From the NCBI RefSeq assembly GCF_019200975.1, contig NZ_JAHTMR010000010.1, positions 62,001-126,000 of the forward strand: 64,000 nucleotides of DNA, in the 5' to 3' direction. This document shows positions 16,857-25,454 of this stretch, in pieces (positions within the stretch are counted from its first letter, which is position 1; every line of letters starts with the position of its first letter). The notes beneath the pieces were generated by a model that worked only from the letters and a program-made list of their open reading frames with translations, searched no databases and was not told the origin of the DNA. Position numbers and translations under genes: made by a program. Source of the stretch: Pseudomonas sp. PD9R. Its GTDB lineage: Bacteria > Pseudomonadota > Gammaproteobacteria > Pseudomonadales > Pseudomonadaceae.

Positions 16857-17669
16857 TCAGATGTGCAGGATGTATTCACGAACCAGCTTACTGCCGAAAT
16901 ACGCCAGCATCAGCAGGCAGAAACCGGCAAGGGTCCAGCGAATGGCCTTGTGCCCGCGCCAGCCGAGGCGGTTACGGCCCCAGAGCAGCACGCTGAAGAC
17001 GATCCAGGCCAGGCAGGCCAGCAACGTTTTGTGCACCAGATGCTGGGCGAACAGGTTTTCGACGAACAGCCAGCCCGAGATCAGCGACAGCGACAGCAAG
17101 GTCCAGCCAGCCCAGAGGAAACCGAACAGCAAGCTTTCCATGGTTTGCAGTGGCGGGAAGTTCTTGATCAGGCCAGACGGGTGTTTGTGCTTGAGTTGAT
17201 GATCCTGAACCAGCAGCAGCAAGGCCTGGAACACGGCGATAGTGAACATGCCATAGGCAAGGATCGACAATAGGATGTGGGCGAGAATGCCCGGCTCTTC
17301 GTCGATGACTTGCACCGTGCCGGCAGGGGCGAACTGTGCGAGCAGAGCGGTCGCGGCCCCGAGCGGGAACAGCAGCACCAGCAGGTTTTCCACCGGGATG
17401 CGCGAGCAGGCCAGCAGCGTCAAGGCGATGACGGCAGCGGCAATCAGGCTGGCGGCACTGAAAAAGTCCAGGCCCAGGCCGATCGGCGTCAGCAAGTGAG
17501 TGAGCAGGCTGGCGCTGTGGGCCAGCACGGCAAGCACGCCGAGCGTCACCAGCAGGCGTTTGTTCGCCTTGGCACCATTGGCCAGGCGAGTGCCCTGATA
17601 GAGAGTCGCAGCGGCATATAAGCAGGCGGCGGCGAGAGTGGTAAGCAAGCTGGGTGACAAGGGGAGCAT
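16857..17669 (-). CDS. ypjD: Inner-membrane protein YpjD, cytochrome c assembly (CcsA) family
   Basis: A 270-residue, mostly hydrophobic protein with about eight predicted spans. The WAGWTLLSLSLISGW segment resembles the WWD-like region of heme-handling CcsA/CcmC proteins. Histidines in AHSASLLTHLL and LAHILLSILAYGMF are potential heme ligands. The ATG at 17669 begins the hydrophobic fold; longer frames add unconserved residues. It is divergent from ffh, the order found across many Proteobacteria. Its own function is not established. Confidence 0.85.
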   Translation of the reverse strand: MLPLSPSLLTTLAAACLYAAATLYQGTRLANGAKANKRLLVTLGVLAVLAHSASLLTHLLTPIGLGLDFFSAASLIAAAVIALTLLACSRIPVENLLVLLFPLGAATALLAQFAPAGTVQVIDEEPGILAHILLSILAYGMFTIAVFQALLLLVQDHQLKHKHPSGLIKNFPPLQTMESLLFGFLWAGWTLLSLSLISGWLFVENLFAQHLVHKTLLACLAWIVFSVLLWGRNRLGWRGHKAIRWTLAGFCLLMLAYFGSKLVREYILHI

Positions 17670-17761
17670 AAATCCTGTTAGGCAAGCCCGAAAGCCGCTG
17701 AGTTTGGCATAGAACCCACGCAGCACGAAAGTGCGAGGTGTCCGCCAGACGCAGTCTTCGC

Positions 17762-17767
17762 TATAAT
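17762..17767 (+). promoter_or_regulatory. Probable -10 element of the ffh promoter
   Basis: A perfect TATAAT lies about 100 bases upstream of the ffh ATG. The -35 position is weak (no clear TTGACA), so this is a partial promoter call. Confidence 0.5.
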
Positions 17768-17864
17768 CCGCGACCTGCCCACGCCGCAGGCTCGCCGAGC
17801 ACATGTTTAGTCCGGTCCGGGCCGCCATTATCCCGGTCTACACAGGGCCTGAAAGGATCGCGCA

Positions 17865-19241
17865 ATGTTTGAAAACTTAACCGACCGCCTCTCGCAGACG
17901 CTTCGCCATGTCACCGGCAAGGCCAAGCTGACCGAAGACAACATCAAAGACACCCTGCGCGAAGTGCGCATGGCGTTGCTCGAGGCCGACGTCGCCTTGC
18001 CGGTGGTCAAAGACTTCGTCAATTCGGTCAAGGAACGCGCCGTCGGCACCGAGGTGTCGCGCAGCCTGACGCCGGGCCAGGCCTTCGTGAAGATCGTCCA
18101 GGCCGAACTCGAAAGCCTGATGGGTGCCGCCAACGAAGACCTGAACCTGAGCGCCGTTCCGCCAGCGGTCATCCTGATGGCCGGTTTGCAGGGTGCGGGT
18201 AAAACCACCACCGCCGGCAAGCTCGCGCGCTTCCTTAAAGAGCGCAAGAAGAAATCGGTCATGGTCGTGTCGGCGGACGTTTACCGTCCGGCGGCGATCA
18301 AGCAGCTGGAAATGCTTGCGGGTGAAGTCGGCGTTACGTTCTTCCCGTCCGACCTGAGCCAGAAGCCGGTCGATATCGCACAAGCAGCTATTAAAGAAGC
18401 AAAACTCAAATTCATCGACGTGGTCATCGTCGACACCGCCGGTCGTCTGCACATCGATGAAGAGATGATGGGCGAGATCAAGGCGCTGCATGCCGCGATC
18501 AACCCGGTCGAAACCCTGTTCGTGGTTGACGCCATGACCGGCCAGGACGCGGCCAACACGGCCAAGGCGTTCGGCGATGCGTTGCCGCTGACCGGTGTGA
18601 TCCTGACCAAGGTCGACGGCGACGCCCGTGGCGGTGCCGCGCTGTCGGTGCGTGCCATTACCGGCAAGCCGATCAAGTTCATCGGTATGGGCGAGAAGAG
18701 CGAAGCGCTCGATCCGTTTCACCCGGAGCGTATTGCCTCGCGCATCCTTGGCATGGGTGATGTGCTCAGTCTGATCGAGCAAGCGGAAGCGACCCTCGAC
18801 AAGGACAAGGCCGACAAGCTGGCCAAGAAGCTGAAGAAGGGTAAGGGCTTCGACCTCGAAGACTTCCGTGATCAGCTGCAACAGATGAAAAACATGGGCG
18901 GCCTCGGCGGCCTCATGGACAAACTGCCGAACATGGGCGGTGTCAACCTGGCGCAAATGGGCAACGCCCAGACTGCGGCAGAGAAGCAATTCAAGCAGAT
19001 GGAAGCCATCATCAATTCCATGACCCCGGCCGAGCGCCGTGACCCTGAGCTGATCAGCGGTTCGCGCAAACGTCGTATCGCCATGGGTTCCGGCACTCAG
19101 GTGCAGGACATCGGTCGCTTGATCAAGCAACACAAGCAAATGCAGAAGATGATGAAGAAATTCTCCGCGAAAGGCGGAATGGCCAAAATGATGCGCGGCA
19201 TGGGCGGTATGTTGCCCGGCGGCGGCATGCCAAAAATGTAA
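17865..19241 (+). CDS. ffh: Signal recognition particle protein Ffh
   Basis: GTPase subunit of the bacterial SRP, which binds signal sequences together with 4.5S RNA and delivers ribosomes to FtsY at the membrane. The 458-residue protein has the N domain (LTDRLSQTLRHVTGKAKL). The G domain shows the P-loop GLQGAGKTTTAGKLA, DVYRPAAIKQL, DTAGRLHIDEEMM and TKVDGDARGGAAL. The methionine-rich M domain (KQHKQMQKMMKKFSAKGGMAKMMRGMGG) binds signal peptides and RNA. The 4.5S RNA gene is not in this window. Confidence 0.98.
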   Translation: MFENLTDRLSQTLRHVTGKAKLTEDNIKDTLREVRMALLEADVALPVVKDFVNSVKERAVGTEVSRSLTPGQAFVKIVQAELESLMGAANEDLNLSAVPPAVILMAGLQGAGKTTTAGKLARFLKERKKKSVMVVSADVYRPAAIKQLEMLAGEVGVTFFPSDLSQKPVDIAQAAIKEAKLKFIDVVIVDTAGRLHIDEEMMGEIKALHAAINPVETLFVVDAMTGQDAANTAKAFGDALPLTGVILTKVDGDARGGAALSVRAITGKPIKFIGMGEKSEALDPFHPERIASRILGMGDVLSLIEQAEATLDKDKADKLAKKLKKGKGFDLEDFRDQLQQMKNMGGLGGLMDKLPNMGGVNLAQMGNAQTAAEKQFKQMEAIINSMTPAERRDPELISGSRKRRIAMGSGTQVQDIGRLIKQHKQMQKMMKKFSAKGGMAKMMRGMGGMLPGGGMPKM

Positions 19242-19248
19242 AAAAATC

Positions 19249-19270
19249 GCGCAAGGGCACGCTCTTGCGC
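19249..19270 (+). terminator. Hairpin after ffh
   Basis: GCGCAAG (19249-19255) pairs with CTTGCGC (19264-19270) just after the ffh stop. No T-run follows, so it is at best a weak terminator or an RNA-end stabiliser. Confidence 0.4.
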
Positions 19271-19390
19271 TACCCACACGGATGTGGGAGATCCAGCAAA
19301 CCCGCACTTGGCGGGAGCTGACCGGCCGTTTTTACCGACGGCTCTATAGCAAATCTTGATGGCGACCGAAAGGCTGCCGGAAAAAGACAT

Positions 19391-19418
19391 TTGCAAAAGT
19401 CCGGATATTCCTTAGAAT
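19391..19418 (+). promoter_or_regulatory. Sigma-70 promoter of the rpsP operon
   Basis: TTGCAA (19391-19396) and TAGAAT (19413-19418) are 16 bases apart, about 70 bases upstream of rpsP. This is a near-consensus promoter for a ribosomal protein operon. Confidence 0.65.
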
Positions 19419-19490
19419 ATGCGGCCTTTCGGGCACCCATGCCCGCTGTGCCTTTAGATTTGCAGCACCGACTACAGGAACGATGTTCAC

Positions 19491-19742
19491 ATGCTAACAA
19501 TCCGTCTTGCCCTTGGCGGCTCCAAAAAGCGCCCGTTTTACCACTTGACCGTAACCGACAGCCGCAACCCGCGCGACGGTTCGCACAAGGAACAGGTTGG
19601 TTTCTTCAACCCTGTTGCTCGTGGTCAAGAAGTTCGTCTGTCCGTGAACCAAGAGCGCGTAGCCTACTGGCTGAGCGTTGGTGCACAACCTTCTGAGCGC
19701 GTTGCTCAGTTGTTGAAGGAATCTGCTAAGGCTGCGGCCTGA
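19491..19742 (+). CDS. rpsP: 30S ribosomal protein S16
   Basis: An 83-residue small-subunit protein. MLTIRLALGGSKKRPFYHLTVTDSRNPRDG is the S16 signature. It heads the rpsP-rimM-trmD-rplS operon, with rimM starting 5 bases after its stop. Confidence 0.98.
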   Translation: MLTIRLALGGSKKRPFYHLTVTDSRNPRDGSHKEQVGFFNPVARGQEVRLSVNQERVAYWLSVGAQPSERVAQLLKESAKAAA

Positions 19743-19747
19743 GCAAT

Positions 19748-20284
19748 ATGAACGCGACGCCAGCTGTTGCTGATGATTTGATCGTTATCGGCAAGATTTA
19801 CTCGGTTCACGGCGTTCGCGGCGAAGTGAAGGTGTACTCCTTTACTGATCCGATTAAGAACCTGCTGGAATACAAAACCTGGACGCTCAAGCGTGACGGC
19901 AATGTAAAGCAGGTAGAGCTGGTCAGCGGACGCGGGAATGACAAATTCCTGGTCGCAAAGCTCAAGGGTCTCGATGATCGTGAAGAAGCTCGTCTTCTGG
20001 CCGGTTATGAGATCTGCGTGCCGCGCAACCTGTTCCCTGAACTGACCGACGGCGAGTACTACTGGTACCAGCTGGAAGGTCTCAAGGTCATCGACACCCT
20101 CGGGCAACTGTTCGGGAAGATCGATCACCTGCTGGAGACCGGCTCGAATGATGTAATGGTGGTCAAGCCTTGCGCTGGCAGCCTGGATGATCGCGAACGC
20201 CTGTTGCCCTATACCGAGCAATGCGTGTTGGCCATCGACCTCGCCGCAGGTGAGATGAAGGTGGATTGGGACGCGGACTTCTAA
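19748..20284 (+). CDS. rimM: 16S rRNA processing protein RimM
   Basis: A 178-residue ribosome maturation factor for the 30S head, which binds S19. The N-terminal RimM barrel (LIVIGKIYSVHGVRGEVKVYSFTDP) and the C-terminal PRC-barrel (DGEYYWYQLEGLKVIDTLGQLFGKIDHLLETGSNDV) are both present. It sits between rpsP and trmD, its standard place. Confidence 0.97.
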   Translation: MNATPAVADDLIVIGKIYSVHGVRGEVKVYSFTDPIKNLLEYKTWTLKRDGNVKQVELVSGRGNDKFLVAKLKGLDDREEARLLAGYEICVPRNLFPELTDGEYYWYQLEGLKVIDTLGQLFGKIDHLLETGSNDVMVVKPCAGSLDDRERLLPYTEQCVLAIDLAAGEMKVDWDADF

Positions 20285-20286
20285 GC

Positions 20287-21039
20287 GTGGCTAACTTGCG
20301 CGTAGAAGTGATCAGTTTGTTTCCCGAGATGTTCTCCGCCATCAGCGAGTACGGCATCACCAGTCGTGCGGTGAAACAGGGGCTCTTGCAGCTGACCTGT
20401 TGGAATCCGCGAGACTACACGACGGATCGACATCACACTGTGGATGATCGCCCATTTGGCGGTGGTCCGGGCATGGTGATGAAGATCAAGCCCCTGGAAG
20501 ATGCTCTGGTTCAGGCCAAGGCAGTCGCCGGGGAGGGCGCGAAGGTGATTTACCTGTCGCCCCAAGGCCGCCAACTGAATCAGTCGGCGGTACGCGAGTT
20601 GGCGAATCTGGATGCATTGATCCTGATTGCCGGCCGCTATGAAGGCATTGACGAGCGATTTATTGAAGCTCATGTCGATGAAGAGTGGTCGATTGGCGAC
20701 TATGTACTGTCTGGCGGCGAGCTGCCGGCGATGGTCCTGATCGATGCGGTTACACGACTGCTGCCTGGAGCTTTAGGGCATGCGGACTCCGCCGAGGAAG
20801 ATTCCTTTACGGATGGTTTGCTGGATTGCCCGCACTACACCCGACCGGAGGTGTATGCGGATCAGCGTGTTCCCGACGTATTGCTAAGTGGCAATCACGC
20901 GCACATCCGGCGTTGGCGTTTACAGCAGTCCCTTGGTAGGACCTTTGAACGACGCGCCGATCTTCTGGAAAGCCGCTCGCTTTCTGGAGAAGAGAAGAAG
21001 CTGCTCGAGGAATACATCCGCGAGCGGGACGATAGTTAA
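20287..21039 (+). CDS. trmD: tRNA (guanine-37 N1)-methyltransferase
   Basis: SPOUT-class methyltransferase that makes m1G37 in tRNAs and prevents frameshifting. A GTG start at 20287 (VANLRVEVISLFPEMF) gives 250 residues, the family length, and sits 2 bases after the rimM stop. Longer frames overlap rimM. Conserved parts are the knotted SAM site (IAGRYEGIDERF) and the stretch EWSIGDYVLSGGELPAMVLID. GGGPGMVMK is also typical. Confidence 0.97.
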   Translation: MANLRVEVISLFPEMFSAISEYGITSRAVKQGLLQLTCWNPRDYTTDRHHTVDDRPFGGGPGMVMKIKPLEDALVQAKAVAGEGAKVIYLSPQGRQLNQSAVRELANLDALILIAGRYEGIDERFIEAHVDEEWSIGDYVLSGGELPAMVLIDAVTRLLPGALGHADSAEEDSFTDGLLDCPHYTRPEVYADQRVPDVLLSGNHAHIRRWRLQQSLGRTFERRADLLESRSLSGEEKKLLEEYIRERDDS

Positions 21040-21084
21040 CAACGTATCGATGGTAGATCCGACGATTTACCTTAGGAGCACAGC

Positions 21085-21435
21085 ATGACTAACAAAATCA
21101 TCCTTGCACTCGAAGCAGAGCAGATGACCAAAGAGATCCCTACCTTTGCCCCGGGCGACACCATTGTCGTTCAGGTGAAAGTAAAGGAAGGCGACCGTTC
21201 GCGTCTGCAAGCGTTCGAAGGTGTTGTTATCGCCAAGCGTAACCGCGGCGTAAACAGTGCATTCACCGTTCGTAAAATCTCCAACGGTGTTGGCGTAGAG
21301 CGTACTTTCCAGACCTACAGCCCGCAAATCGACAGCATGGCCGTTAAACGTCGCGGTGACGTACGTAAAGCCAAGCTGTACTACCTGCGTGACCTGTCCG
21401 GTAAAGCAGCTCGCATCAAGGAAAAACTGGCTTAA
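21085..21435 (+). CDS. rplS: 50S ribosomal protein L19
   Basis: A 116-residue large-subunit protein at the 30S-50S interface. [35 protein letters not shown] and [37 protein letters not shown] are diagnostic. It is the last gene of the operon, with a terminator just downstream. Confidence 0.98.
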
Positions 21436-21451
21436 GTCCAGCTTCCGATGC

Positions 21452-21483
21452 AAAAAAAAGCAGCCTGCGGGCTGCTTTTTTGT
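21452..21483 (+). terminator. Terminator of the rpsP-rplS operon
   Basis: The stem AAAAGCAGCC/GGCTGCTTTT closes on TGC and has a T-run after it, 16 bases past the rplS stop. Confidence 0.9.
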
Positions 21484-21525
21484 TGCCTGCAATTTATCCG
21501 CAGCAGGAACGGGCTTGCGCGCGAA

Positions 21526-23334
21526 TCAGGCGACGCCGGTCTCAGGTTGAATCAACGCCACCAACGTCCATCCCGCTCCGGGCTTCAACCCGCTGTCCGA
21601 CGTCGCCACATGCACCCACCCGCTGTCGTCACGGGCGAATAACACCATTGCCCGCTCTCCATGGAGTGCCTGGTATTCCACCCAGCCAAATCCCTCGGTC
21701 AGGTTCGTGCTGTACAGCTCCGAGCCCTGATGCAGCTGATTGGCCAAGTGGTTGTAGGTCAAGTCCTCGCTGCCAAGCAAACGCCCGCGATGCTCATGAC
21801 TGGCGCGGTGCTTGTCGGAGCGTCGGCTTTCCTGGCCACTGGCCAGGCCAAACAGTCGCTGATGACCAAAGTCATGCCGGAAACGCATCGACGCGAGGGT
21901 GTTCAATTCGCCGGACGGTGACAGCGTCAACAAGTGTCCGAGGCCGACCAGGTCCAGATGGGCGTCGGCATGCTGGGAAGCCGGATTGCCGAAGTAGGTC
22001 GGTAATCCGTCCATGCGCGCCGCGCGAATATTCTCCCAACTCGAATCAGTCAGCAGCACCCGGCTTCCAAGTTGTTGCAGGGCTTTGCCGAGGATGCGTG
22101 CGGGGCCATTCGCACCGACGATCAGGAAACCGCTGGGCGCGGGCTCCGCGACTTTCAACAGGCGCGCCAGAGGGCGGGCAGTGGCACTTTGCAAAACCAC
22201 CGTGCCGATGATCACGGCAAATGTCAGCGGCACCAACAGCAGGGCGCCTTCATGGCCGGCTTCGTCCAGGCGAATTGCAAAAATCGCCGAGACGGCTGCG
22301 GCGACTATCCCCCGTGGCGCAATCCACGCCAGCAGCGCTCGCTCACGCCAGCTCAGCTGTGATCCGGCCGTAGAGAGCAGCACATTCAATGGTCGGGCGA
22401 TGAATTGAATGATCAGCAGCAGAATCAGCACCAGCGGTCCGAGACCGATCAACGCCGTCAGGTCCAGGCGCGCTGCCAGCAAAATGAACAGCCCGGAGAT
22501 CAGCAGCACGCTGAGGTTTTCCTTGAAGTGCAGAATCTGCCGAACATCCACGCCCTTCATGTTCGCCAGCCACATGCCCATCAGCGTTACGGCCAGTAAC
22601 CCGGATTCATGCATGACCTCGTTGGACACGATGAAAATGCCCAGTACCGCCGCCAGCGCTGCCAGGTTTTGCAAGTATTCGGGCAGCCACTGGCGTCGTA
22701 TGAGGATGCCGAGCAGCCAGCCTCCAGCGCACCCGAACCCGCTGCCACACAGAATGACGCCGCCAAACGTGAGCAGGCTTTGACTCAACTCATCGCCTGA
22801 GGCCCGGGCGATGATGAAGCTGTAGACCACCACCGCCAGCAAGGCACCGATGGGGTCGATAACGATGCCTTCCCAGCGCAGGATGTTGGAAATCGAGGCT
22901 TTTGGCCTGACCACACGCAACATCGGCACGATGACAGTGGGGCCTGTGACCAGCGTCAGGCTGCCGAACAGGATTGCCAGTAGCCAGTCAAAGCCCAGCA
23001 ACCAATGCGTCGCCACCGCGATCACCAGCCAGGTGGAAAGGGCGCCAATGGTTACCAGGCGATGAACCACGCTGCCGATCTCGCGCCACTCCGAGAGTTT
23101 CAGCGTCATGCTGCCTTCGAACAGAATCAGCGCCACCGCCAGGGACACCAATGGCATTAGCAGGGGGCCAAACATTTCCTGTGGATCGAGCAAGTGCAAT
23201 ACCGGACCGACCAATATGCCGGTCAACAACAGAAACAAAATCGCTGGCAACTTCAGGCGCCAGGCCAGCCATTGGCAAGCCAGCGCCCCCGCACCAATGC
23301 CACCAAATGCCAACAAAATCTGCTGTTCGCTCAT
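21526..23334 (-). CDS. Cation/proton antiporter (CPA family) with C-terminal nucleotide-binding domain
   Basis: A 602-residue inner-membrane exchanger. About 12 hydrophobic spans make up an Na+/H+ exchanger domain (residues 1-390). Charged residues sit inside membrane segments, as in LILFEGSMTLKL and EGIVIDPIGALLAVVVYS. A TrkA-N-like Rossmann segment follows (PSGFLIVGANGPARILGKALQQLGSRVLLTDSSWENI), then a short C-terminal domain. This layout suits a regulated K+ or Na+/H+ antiporter; the ion is not determined. It is divergent from xerD. Confidence 0.88.
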   Translation of the reverse strand: MSEQQILLAFGGIGAGALACQWLAWRLKLPAILFLLLTGILVGPVLHLLDPQEMFGPLLMPLVSLAVALILFEGSMTLKLSEWREIGSVVHRLVTIGALSTWLVIAVATHWLLGFDWLLAILFGSLTLVTGPTVIVPMLRVVRPKASISNILRWEGIVIDPIGALLAVVVYSFIIARASGDELSQSLLTFGGVILCGSGFGCAGGWLLGILIRRQWLPEYLQNLAALAAVLGIFIVSNEVMHESGLLAVTLMGMWLANMKGVDVRQILHFKENLSVLLISGLFILLAARLDLTALIGLGPLVLILLLIIQFIARPLNVLLSTAGSQLSWRERALLAWIAPRGIVAAAVSAIFAIRLDEAGHEGALLLVPLTFAVIIGTVVLQSATARPLARLLKVAEPAPSGFLIVGANGPARILGKALQQLGSRVLLTDSSWENIRAARMDGLPTYFGNPASQHADAHLDLVGLGHLLTLSPSGELNTLASMRFRHDFGHQRLFGLASGQESRRSDKHRASHEHRGRLLGSEDLTYNHLANQLHQGSELYSTNLTEGFGWVEYQALHGERAMVLFARDDSGWVHVATSDSGLKPGAGWTLVALIQPETGVA

Positions 23335-23442
23335 TGCAGCTCCCTGTTCCTTGAAGTGGCGGGCTATGAAAGACTAGCGGCCGTTTCTACAGTCTTCCTG
23401 ATTATTTACGCGTGGCTTCAAGGCTGCGCGTCTCGAGTGCCC

Positions 23443-24339
23443 ATGCCTGCCATCGAACACCCATTGATTGATCAGTTCCTCGACGCCCTGTGGCTGGAGA
23501 AAGGTCTCTCCGATAACACTCGCGACGCCTATCGCAGCGATCTGGCCCTGTTCAACGGCTGGTTGCAGGAGAAGGGGCTGGAGCTGATCAACGCCGGTCG
23601 AGAGTTGATCCTCGATCACTTGGCCTGGCGCCTGGAGCAAAACTACAAACCCCGTTCAACCGCCCGATTTCTCTCTGGCGTGCGTGGCTTCTATCGCTAT
23701 TTGCTGCGGGAAAAACTGATCGCCGTCGATCCGACGCTTCGCATCGACATGCCGCAACTGGGTAGGCCGTTGCCTAAGTCCCTGTCGGAAGCTGACGTTG
23801 AGGCGCTATTGAAGGCACCGGACTTGAGCGAGCCCATCGGCCAGCGTGATCGCGCCATGCTTGAGGTGCTGTATGCCTGCGGGTTGCGGGTGACCGAGTT
23901 GATCAGCCTGACGCTGGAACAGGTCAACCTGCGCCAGGGTGTGCTGCGAGTGATGGGCAAAGGCAGTAAGGAACGGCTGGTGCCAATGGGCGAGGAGGCG
24001 ATTGTCTGGGTCGAGCGCTACCTGCGTGATGGCCGGGGCGAACTGCTCGGTGGACGTCCCAGCGACGTGATGTTCCCCAGTCAGCGCGGCGAGCAGATGA
24101 CACGACAGACCTTTTGGCACCGCATCAAGCATCAGGCCAAGGTCGCGGGGATTGGCAAATCGTTGTCGCCGCACACGCTACGCCACGCGTTTGCCACGCA
24201 CTTGCTTAACCACGGCGCCGACCTGCGGGTGGTGCAGATGCTTCTAGGGCACAGCGATCTGTCGACCACGCAGATCTATACTCACGTCGCCCGGGCGCGC
24301 TTGCAGGAATTGCACGCCAAACACCATCCGCGTGGCTGA
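23443..24339 (+). CDS. xerD: Site-specific tyrosine recombinase XerD
   Basis: Resolves chromosome dimers at dif together with XerC under FtsK control. The ATG at 23443 gives 298 residues, the E. coli XerD length. The N-terminal SAM-like core-binding domain is followed by the catalytic domain with Arg in ACGLRVTELISL, Lys in MGKGSKERLVP, HTLRHAFATHLL, LGHSDLSTTQIYTHV and the nucleophilic Tyr. It is followed by dsbC, hom and thrC, a conserved Pseudomonas order. Confidence 0.97.
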   Translation: MPAIEHPLIDQFLDALWLEKGLSDNTRDAYRSDLALFNGWLQEKGLELINAGRELILDHLAWRLEQNYKPRSTARFLSGVRGFYRYLLREKLIAVDPTLRIDMPQLGRPLPKSLSEADVEALLKAPDLSEPIGQRDRAMLEVLYACGLRVTELISLTLEQVNLRQGVLRVMGKGSKERLVPMGEEAIVWVERYLRDGRGELLGGRPSDVMFPSQRGEQMTRQTFWHRIKHQAKVAGIGKSLSPHTLRHAFATHLLNHGADLRVVQMLLGHSDLSTTQIYTHVARARLQELHAKHHPRG

Positions 24340-24349
24340 CTCAAATTTC

Positions 24350-24433
24350 CATGTAGGAGCTGCCGAAGGCTGCGATCTTTTGACTTGGATTTTTTAAGAT
24401 CAAAAGATCGCAGCCTTCGGCAGCTCCTACATG
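24350..24433. repeat. Intergenic palindrome (repeat-family copy H, head-out pair)
   Basis: The most regular copy in the window: CATGTAGGAGCTGCCGAAGG and CCTTCGGCAGCTCCTACATG are perfect arms and also match the predicted IS110 guides exactly. It lies between xerD and dsbC. Confidence 0.88.
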
Positions 24434-24588
24434 AGTCTGTGTCGGTAACAAGATGTCTTGCGACAGGCGCATTCGGCCACGCCGGCCTTATGTGGTAGGC
24501 TTTGCCGGTTTGCACGATGGGCGGTTAAGACCCGGTGTTTCGGCACGGGCGTTCTGGCTGTCCCATTTGTCCGCCTTCAGGAGTTCTC

Positions 24589-25320
24589 ATGCGTCTGACC
24601 CAGATTTTCGCCGCCGCCGCCATTGCGTTGGTCAGCACCTTTGCCGTCGCCGATGACGCGGCCGACAAAGCCATCCGTAAAAGCCTGGAAAGCCTCCAGC
24701 TCGAAGTGCCGGTAGAGAGCATCACCGCCAGCCCGCTGCCCGGCCTGTACGAAGTCAAACTCAAGGGCAGCCGCGTGCTGTACGCCAGCGCCGATGGCCA
24801 ATACGTGGTGCAGGGCTACCTGTTCGATCTCAAGGACGGAAAGCCGGTCAACCTGACCGAAAAAACCGAACGCCTGGGCATCTCCAAGCTGATCAACGAT
24901 ATCCCGGTCGCTGAAACCGTCGTTTATCCGGCCATCGGTGAAACCAAATCGCACATCACCGTATTCACCGACACCACCTGCCCGTATTGCCACAAGCTGC
25001 ATGCCGAAGTGCCTGAGCTGAACAAGCGCGGCATCGAAGTGCGTTACGTGGCGTTCCCGCGCCAGGGTTTGGGCTCGCCGGGTGACGAACAGTTGCAAGC
25101 GGTGTGGTGCTCGAAAGACAAGAAAGCAGCCATGGACAAAATGGTCGACGGCAAGGAAATCAAGGCCGCCAAGTGCGATAACCCAGTATCCAAGCAGTTT
25201 GCCCTCGGTCAGTCGATCGGCGTGAACGGCACACCGGCCATCGTTTTGGCCGACGGTCAGGTCATTCCGGGCTACCAGCCTGCGCCACAAGTCGCCAAAC
25301 TGGCGCTGGGCGCGAAGTAA
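24589..25320 (+). CDS. dsbC: Periplasmic thiol:disulfide interchange protein DsbC
   Basis: Disulfide isomerase of the periplasm. The ATG at 24589 follows AGGAG and gives 243 residues with a clear signal peptide (RLTQIFAAAAIALVSTFAVA, cleaved before DDAADK). An N-terminal dimerisation domain leads to a thioredoxin-fold domain with the CPYC active site (DTTCPYCHKLHAEV). The cis-Pro loop is in VNGTPAIVLADG, and a second cysteine pair (VWCSKDK, AAKCDNP) is also present. DsbD would reduce it; dsbD is not in view. Confidence 0.96.
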   Translation: MRLTQIFAAAAIALVSTFAVADDAADKAIRKSLESLQLEVPVESITASPLPGLYEVKLKGSRVLYASADGQYVVQGYLFDLKDGKPVNLTEKTERLGISKLINDIPVAETVVYPAIGETKSHITVFTDTTCPYCHKLHAEVPELNKRGIEVRYVAFPRQGLGSPGDEQLQAVWCSKDKKAAMDKMVDGKEIKAAKCDNPVSKQFALGQSIGVNGTPAIVLADGQVIPGYQPAPQVAKLALGAK

Positions 25321-25390
25321 ATTCGCATCGTCACGGTCAGCCTTTGACGATCATGGTCCGGTGGCAACATTTGCCGGGCCATTAATAGAG

Positions 25391-25413
25391 AACCGCGAGC
25401 ACGCGGTTGTTTT
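25391..25413 (+). terminator. Probable terminator between dsbC and hom
   Basis: AACCGCG (25391-25397) pairs with CGCGGTT (25402-25408) and is followed by GTTTTC. It could separate dsbC from the hom-thrC unit or act as an attenuator. Confidence 0.5.
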
Positions 25414-25454
25414 CACGGCCGGCCTTGAGTCGGCCGTTTTATGGGGAGTTCACA

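Noticed and set aside
17877..19307. Minus-strand open frame of 476 codons
   Set aside because: It is antisense to ffh and His/Leu/Arg-rich with no domain.
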